Of a stretch of 64,000 nucleotides of DNA, positions 60,128-64,000 are shown piece after piece. How positions within the stretch are numbered: the stretch's first letter is position 1; every line of letters begins with the position of its first letter. The position numbers were made by a program, and so were the translations under genes. The DNA comes from Burkholderia sp. Bp9142 (GTDB lineage: Bacteria > Pseudomonadota > Gammaproteobacteria > Burkholderiales > Burkholderiaceae): positions 22,442 to 86,441 of the forward strand of contig NZ_QTPP01000034.1 in assembly GCF_003853415.1 (NCBI RefSeq). Direction: 5' to 3'. A model generated the notes under the pieces. The model was given only the letters and a program-made list of their open reading frames with translations. It was not told the DNA's origin and did not search any database.

Positions 60128-60835
60128 ATGCGACACAACCCCTCCCGCGGCCATGCCCGATGCGACGGTCATGGTGCGCATGCCGGCCCTGACTGGTTCG
60201 CCGGCCTCTGGCACGCGATCGGCCGCCATCGCCGCGGCCACGACCCGTTTGGCGGCGGCCCGTTCGGCGGCCGTGGCGGACGCGGCTTTGGCGATTTCGG
60301 CGACGACGGCATGCCGCGCGGCCGCCAGTTCAGCTCCGACGATCTCCAGCTGCTGCTGCTCGCGCTGGTCGCCGAGCAACCGAGCCACGGCTACGAACTG
60401 ATCAAGGCGCTCGACACGCGCTCGAACGGTTTCTACAGCCCGAGCCCCGGCATGGTGTACCCGGCACTCACGTATCTCGAGGAAGTCGGCTTCGTCGCAT
60501 CGCAGGCGGAAGGCAACCGCAAGCGCTATGCACTGACCGACGCCGGCCGCGCGCATCTCAATGCACAGCGCGAACGCGTCGACACCTTGTTCGCGCGCCT
60601 CACGCACCTCGCGCGCAAGATGGAATTCATGCGCCGCGCGTTCGCCGGCGAGTCGGCGGGCAGCGAAGCGCAGGACGAAGCGCAGCCCGGCTGGCTGCCG
60701 GAGTTCGTCGAGGCCCGCCTCGCACTGAAGCGGGCGCTGCTCCACAAGAGCGCCGCCGATGCCGACGAGCAGCGGCGTATCGCGGCGATCATGCGCCGCG
60801 CGACGGCCGAAATCGAAGGCGGCACCGGCGCGTAA
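60128..60835 (+). CDS. PadR-family repressor, YqjI/NfeR-like
   Basis: 235 residues. A His/Gly-rich N-terminal tail (about 1-60, with HARCDGHGAHAG, HRRGHDPFGGGPFGG) is likely metal-binding, as in E. coli YqjI, which senses nickel/iron. The PadR winged helix begins near residue 65 (SSDDLQLLLLALVAEQPSHGYELIKAL) and SPGMVYPALTYLEEVGFV is its hallmark. The gene is followed, 38 bases on, by a siderophore-interacting protein, the same partner as YqjH beside YqjI. It should repress its own promoter and the ferric reductase in response to metal. Confidence 0.86.
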   Translation: MRHNPSRGHARCDGHGAHAGPDWFAGLWHAIGRHRRGHDPFGGGPFGGRGGRGFGDFGDDGMPRGRQFSSDDLQLLLLALVAEQPSHGYELIKALDTRSNGFYSPSPGMVYPALTYLEEVGFVASQAEGNRKRYALTDAGRAHLNAQRERVDTLFARLTHLARKMEFMRRAFAGESAGSEAQDEAQPGWLPEFVEARLALKRALLHKSAADADEQRRIAAIMRRATAEIEGGTGA

Positions 60836-60873
60836 CCCGCGCCGCCTCGTCAAAACCATAGGAGAACGGATTG

Positions 60874-61695
60874 ATGCAGAACCCATCCGAACGCGCCGTC
60901 ACCCGTGTGCGCCATACCCTCAAGTTCCGCCAGCTGCAGGTCGTGCGCGTGCACGCGGTGACGCCGCACCTGCTGCGCGTGACCCTCGGCGGCCCCGACC
61001 TCGCGGATTTCGAATCGTCGTCGTTCGACGACCACGTGAAGGTGTTTTTCCCGGCGCCCGGCGCCGAGCGGCCCGCGATGCCGACGCTCGGCCCGAACGG
61101 CCCCGAGTTTCCCGAAGGCGAGCCGAAGCCGGTCGCGCGCGATTTCACGCCGCGCCGCTTCGACCGCGCCGCCTGCGAACTCGATCTCGAATTCGTGCTG
61201 AACCATCCGGGTCCCGCATCGCAATGGGCGGCGCAGGCCCGCGTCGGCCAATGGCTCGGTATCGGCGGCCCGCGCGGTTCGTTCGTGGTCCCGATCGATT
61301 TCGACTGGCATCTGCTGATCGGCGACGATACGGCGCTGCCGGCGGTCGCGCGGCGCCTCGAGCAATTGCCGGCCGGCACGCGCGCGGCGGTCGTGCTGGA
61401 AGTCGCGGATCGCACCGCGCAGATTGCGTTCGATACGCGCGCCGACGTGCATGAAATCTGGCGCTTTCGCGCCGAAGCCGACGCGGCGGACGGCGACGTG
61501 CTGCTGAATACCGTGCGCGAGCTGCCGCTACCGTCCTCCGGCGACGGTTACGTGTGGGCGGCCGGTGAAGCGCAGTCGATGCGCGCGGTGCGTCAGCACC
61601 TGACCGGCGAGCGCGGCGTCGACAAGTCGCGCATCCGCGCGGCGGCCTACTGGAAGCGCGGCGCGGCGGCCGTGCATGAAACGCTGGAAGACTGA
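60874..61695 (+). CDS. Siderophore-interacting protein, FAD-dependent ferric reductase (YqjH/ViuB family)
   Basis: 273 residues from ATG 60874, AGGAGAACGGATTG upstream; a TTG at 60871 is less likely. Ferredoxin-reductase-like FAD domain with RRFDRAACELDLEFVLNH, followed by GIGGPRGSFVVP and a C-terminal NAD(P)-like domain ending in RIRAAAYWKRG, the SIP-family ending. It reduces ferric siderophore complexes in the cytoplasm to free iron. Cotranscribed with the PadR gene. Confidence 0.89.
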   Translation: MQNPSERAVTRVRHTLKFRQLQVVRVHAVTPHLLRVTLGGPDLADFESSSFDDHVKVFFPAPGAERPAMPTLGPNGPEFPEGEPKPVARDFTPRRFDRAACELDLEFVLNHPGPASQWAAQARVGQWLGIGGPRGSFVVPIDFDWHLLIGDDTALPAVARRLEQLPAGTRAAVVLEVADRTAQIAFDTRADVHEIWRFRAEADAADGDVLLNTVRELPLPSSGDGYVWAAGEAQSMRAVRQHLTGERGVDKSRIRAAAYWKRGAAAVHETLED

Positions 61696-61814
61696 CGCGA
61701 ACGGGCACCCGCGCATCGGCGAGCTTGGCATCGGCGGCGTGGCTGGTATATATGTATGTCTGCGACGCCGCTGTCGTGCGACAGCCGCCGCAGCCCGCCC
61801 AGGAGCGCCCGGTC

Positions 61815-62039
61815 ATGACAAAAGAAAGCCACGCTTCGCCTTTCCTTCGCAACCTGAAGATCGCCGGCTATTGCGGCCTGGCGGCCGTCGTGCTCGCGCT
61901 GTTCGTCGCGATGTGCGCGATCCTGAAGGAAAGTTCTCTCGAACGCGACGCCGCCCAGCACCCGGGCGAAACGCCTGAACTGCACGAAGCAGGCGGCAGC
62001 ACATCGGCATCGGCCGACGCAGCCAAGACGCCTGGTTGA
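61815..62039 (+). CDS. Small single-helix membrane protein (74 residues)
   Basis: ATG 61815 is preceded by AGGAGCGCCCGGTC. One transmembrane segment (IAGYCGLAAVVLALFVAMCAIL, about residues 18-38) and a hydrophilic, acidic C-terminal tail rich in Ser, Ala and Glu. Not recognised as a named family. It lies 119 bases past the siderophore-interacting gene and might be in the same transcript. Confidence 0.65.
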   Translation: MTKESHASPFLRNLKIAGYCGLAAVVLALFVAMCAILKESSLERDAAQHPGETPELHEAGGSTSASADAAKTPG

Positions 62040-62078
62040 AGGCGTCCGGACGAAGTCTTATCCGCGTGGTTCCCGGGC

Positions 62079-62660
62079 TCAGGGCGCGCGCTCGCGCCCC
62101 ATCATCACCGCGTGCACGACATCGCCGATCCGTTCGAGCAACTCGACCACGCGTTGCCCGTACAGATGCGCGGCCAGTGCGCCGGTCGTGCCGACCAGCA
62201 CACCGCCGGCCATGTCGAACGGCCAGTGCACGCCCGCATACACACGCCCCCATGCAATCGCGACGGCCATCGCGGCCATCACGAACCCGGTCAGCCGCGT
62301 GGTGCCGGCGAGCATCATGCCGACCGCGAGACTCCACGCGAACGTCATGTGATCGCTCGGAAACGAGCTGTCCGGCACATGCGGAATCAGTTGCGTGCCG
62401 ACGCCGGCCATGAACGGCCGCGGCGAGAACCAGAAATGGCCGAGCACCTGCGCGAGCGCCAGCGCCACGCACGTGCCGACGCCGGCTTCGATCGCCTGTC
62501 GACGCGTCGGGCGCTCCCCGAAGATCCAGGTCAGCAGCAGCATCGCGGGCAGCGCATAGACGAGCCAGTCGGCGGCGAAGATCGCGAGGCGGGCAACGCC
62601 GGGGTGCGGCGCGGCGCCGGCATTGACGGCGGAAAACAGGGTGAGATTGAGGTTCTGCAT
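62079..62660 (-). CDS. PAP2-family phosphatase, undecaprenyl-diphosphatase-like
   Basis: 193 residues, five or six membrane helices. The three phosphatase motifs are clear: SPRPF, PSDH (HVPDSSFPSDHMTF) and GRVYAGVHWPFD, the order of type 2 phosphatidic acid phosphatases; length matches BcrC. The usual function is recycling of undecaprenyl pyrophosphate, but lipid phosphatase activity is also possible. Convergent with the small membrane protein gene. Confidence 0.88.
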   Translation of the reverse strand: MQNLNLTLFSAVNAGAAPHPGVARLAIFAADWLVYALPAMLLLTWIFGERPTRRQAIEAGVGTCVALALAQVLGHFWFSPRPFMAGVGTQLIPHVPDSSFPSDHMTFAWSLAVGMMLAGTTRLTGFVMAAMAVAIAWGRVYAGVHWPFDMAGGVLVGTTGALAAHLYGQRVVELLERIGDVVHAVMMGRERAP

Positions 62661-63115
62661 GAATCCGGTTGCGTGGGGCGTAATGATGGGACCGGGCGTA
62701 CCGGTCGAATGCGAACGATGCTAGGGCGCATTCGCTTAAGCATTGCTTAATGCGTCGGGCGACCGGCGATCAGGACGGACCCGTGCACCGCGCGCGAAGG
62801 CACTTAGAGCCCGCACTGCAACACAAGTTCACACAATTGTCACATTTCCGCACGACCGTCCCCCGTAAAAGCTCACCAACCGTCCCGGAAAGGCTCACCT
62901 TTTTCACATCGTGGCGTCATTGACGTGTGCGAGGATCGGACCGCCACGCGCGCTCCATGCCGTATGCGCCGTTCGTCTCAATATTTGCGTTGCAAATAAT
63001 TCGAAATCGGCAACAATTAATTCCAAATGCGGCATCGCACAACGGCAACGCACAGGCATAGGATTACGGGCTTACGAGCACTCATCCACGAAGCGATCAA
63101 CAACAAGGAGTCCGC
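62661..63115. other. Divergent promoter region with imperfect direct repeats
   Basis: 455 bases, no gene. Contains an imperfect direct repeat of 21-23 bases (62855-62877 and 62879-62899, both of the form ACCGTCCC...CTCACC) and the palindrome ACAATTGT near 62832. A strongly AT-rich zone (about 62985-63030, TTGCAAATAATTCG, CAACAATTAATTCC) is the likely acetoacetate decarboxylase promoter. I could not assign a regulator. Confidence 0.5.
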
Positions 63116-63856
63116 ATGAAACCCAGCGATGTCCGATCGAAAGCGTTTGCGATGCCGTTGACCAGCCCTGCGTTCCCGATGGGCCCGTACCGTTTCGTCG
63201 ATCGTGAGTTTCTGATCATCACGTATCGCACCGATCCCGACCGTCTGCGTGAAATCGTCCCCGAGCCGCTGCAGATCACCGAGCCGCTCGTGCATTACGA
63301 ATTCATTCGCATGGCCGATTCGACCGGCTTCGGCGACTACACCGAAAGCGGCCAGGTGATCCCCGTCGAATACAACGGCCAGGCCGGCGGCTACACGCTC
63401 GCGATGTATCTCGACGATCACCCGCCGATCGCCGGCGGCCGCGAGCTGTGGGGCTTCCCGAAGAAGCTCGCGTCGCCCACGCTGCACGTGAACACCGATC
63501 ACATCCTGGGTACGCTCGACTACGGCAAGGTGCGCGTCGCGACCGGCACGATGGGCTACAAGCACAAGGAACTCGACATCGACGAGCAGACGAAGCGCCT
63601 CGCCGGCCCGAACTTCCTGCTGAAGATCATCCCGCACGTGGACGGCACCGCACGCGTGTGCGAACTGGTGCGCTACTACATGCAGGACATCAGGATGAAG
63701 GGCGCGTGGACGGGCCCCGCGTCGCTCGAACTGGCGCCGCACGCGCTCGCGCCGGTGGCCGACCTGCCGGTGCTCGAGATCGTCGAGGCCCGCCATATCG
63801 TCGCGGATTTGACACTCGGCCTCGGCGAAGTCGTCTACGATTACCTGGCTCAGTAA
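63116..63856 (+). CDS. adc: Acetoacetate decarboxylase
   Basis: 246 residues, AAGGAG ribosome site. The Schiff-base lysine motif ELWGFPKKLASP (about residues 110-121; the active lysine is one of the two) identifies Adc. The preceding VEYNGQAGGYTLAMYLDDH and later YKHKELD segments are family-typical. It converts acetoacetate to acetone and CO2. It lies 52 bases before an SDR that looks like 3-hydroxybutyrate dehydrogenase, so the pair links poly-hydroxybutyrate or ketone-body degradation. Confidence 0.93.
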   Translation: MKPSDVRSKAFAMPLTSPAFPMGPYRFVDREFLIITYRTDPDRLREIVPEPLQITEPLVHYEFIRMADSTGFGDYTESGQVIPVEYNGQAGGYTLAMYLDDHPPIAGGRELWGFPKKLASPTLHVNTDHILGTLDYGKVRVATGTMGYKHKELDIDEQTKRLAGPNFLLKIIPHVDGTARVCELVRYYMQDIRMKGAWTGPASLELAPHALAPVADLPVLEIVEARHIVADLTLGLGEVVYDYLAQ

Positions 63857-63908
63857 TACGTCCGCAGTCCTTTCTCCCTGTCAATCCTTTCACCACGGGA
63901 AATTCGAA

Positions 63909-64000
63909 ATGAGCAACCTGAATGGCAAGACCGCAGTCGTCACGGGCGCCGCAAGCGGCATCGGCAAGGAAATCGCACTGGAGCTCGCGAAGGCGGGCGC
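63909..64000 (+). CDS. SDR oxidoreductase, 5' part (probable 3-hydroxybutyrate dehydrogenase)
   Basis: The window ends within it; 30 codons are visible. The start reads MSNLNGKTAVVTGAASGIGK, with the SDR cofactor motif TGAASGIG. Immediately after the acetoacetate decarboxylase gene, D-3-hydroxybutyrate dehydrogenase (acetoacetate-forming) is the natural candidate; too little is visible to confirm it. Confidence 0.65.
   Translation, partial: MSNLNGKTAVVTGAASGIGKEIALELAKAG

Noticed and set aside
62905..62945. Sigma-54 promoter for acetoacetate decarboxylase
   Set aside because: A GG and a GC element are present, but 14 bases apart instead of 10, and the -12 element lacks TTGC.

Overview
The window is GC-rich, densely coding chromosomal DNA that looks like Burkholderia, probably the Burkholderia cepacia complex. 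The grounds are the pcaI-J-B-D-C-K plus pobA arrangement, the many LysR regulators beside catabolic genes, a Burkholderia-type porin remnant, the ACS and AAHS transporter families and the codon usage. I see no tRNA, rRNA, CRISPR array, prophage or intact insertion sequence. Most of the window is metabolic (catabolic) accessory capacity rather than housekeeping.

Left end (1-6121): a hydroxyproline catabolic operon. It has the 3' end of a DapA-family deaminase, a Cys/Cys 4-hydroxyproline epimerase, a D-amino-acid (cis-4-hydroxy-D-proline) oxidase, an aldehyde dehydrogenase, a second proline-racemase paralogue of the Ser/Cys type (3-hydroxyproline dehydratase-like) and a GntR/FCD regulator. A J-domain protein follows. 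7404-13026 (minus strand) holds a LysR gene and an operon of histidine phosphatase, APH-type kinase, two SDRs and an ACAD10/11-like acyl-CoA dehydrogenase. The kinase plus dehydrogenase pair matches the logic of 4-hydroxyacyl-CoA degradation (LvaA/LvaC in Pseudomonas, ACAD10/11 in animals).

13804-25881: an MFS transporter, a 21-copy 9-bp repeat, and then a LysR-controlled cluster: PdxA2-like dehydrogenase, rhamnonate-dehydratase-like enolase-superfamily enzyme, DapA-like aldolase, MFS transporter, beta-propeller and COG3618 lactonase. It reads as a complete but unassigned sugar-acid or lactone pathway and is the best candidate here for an undescribed catabolic route. Next come an unusual MerR-ATPase fusion, an orphan protein and an acetyltransferase.

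26014-38084: two large secreted beta-propeller proteins (one fused to a phosphoesterase), a dicarboxylate/amino-acid symporter, an MFS transporter, a TonB siderophore receptor behind a Fur-like palindrome, a LysE-type exporter and a small protein. 38208-46177: the protocatechuate branch of the beta-ketoadipate pathway (pcaK-C-D-B-J-I, pobA and a divergent LysR), with a double GTTCG-N5-CGAAC operator in front of pcaI and a long hairpin between pcaJ and pcaB.

46280-64000: folE overlapping a pteridine-reductase-like SDR, serine acetyltransferase, small hypotheticals, a universal stress protein, an FNR regulator, a divergent argP/argO pair, an aldo-keto reductase, a frameshifted porin fragment, an aldehyde dehydrogenase plus GMC dehydrogenase with an AraC regulator, a YqjI/YqjH-type PadR repressor and ferric-siderophore reductase behind a promoter full of palindromes, a PAP2 phosphatase, acetoacetate decarboxylase and the start of a 3-hydroxybutyrate-dehydrogenase-like SDR. 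Functional calls rest on sequence motifs and gene context only; no database search was possible.
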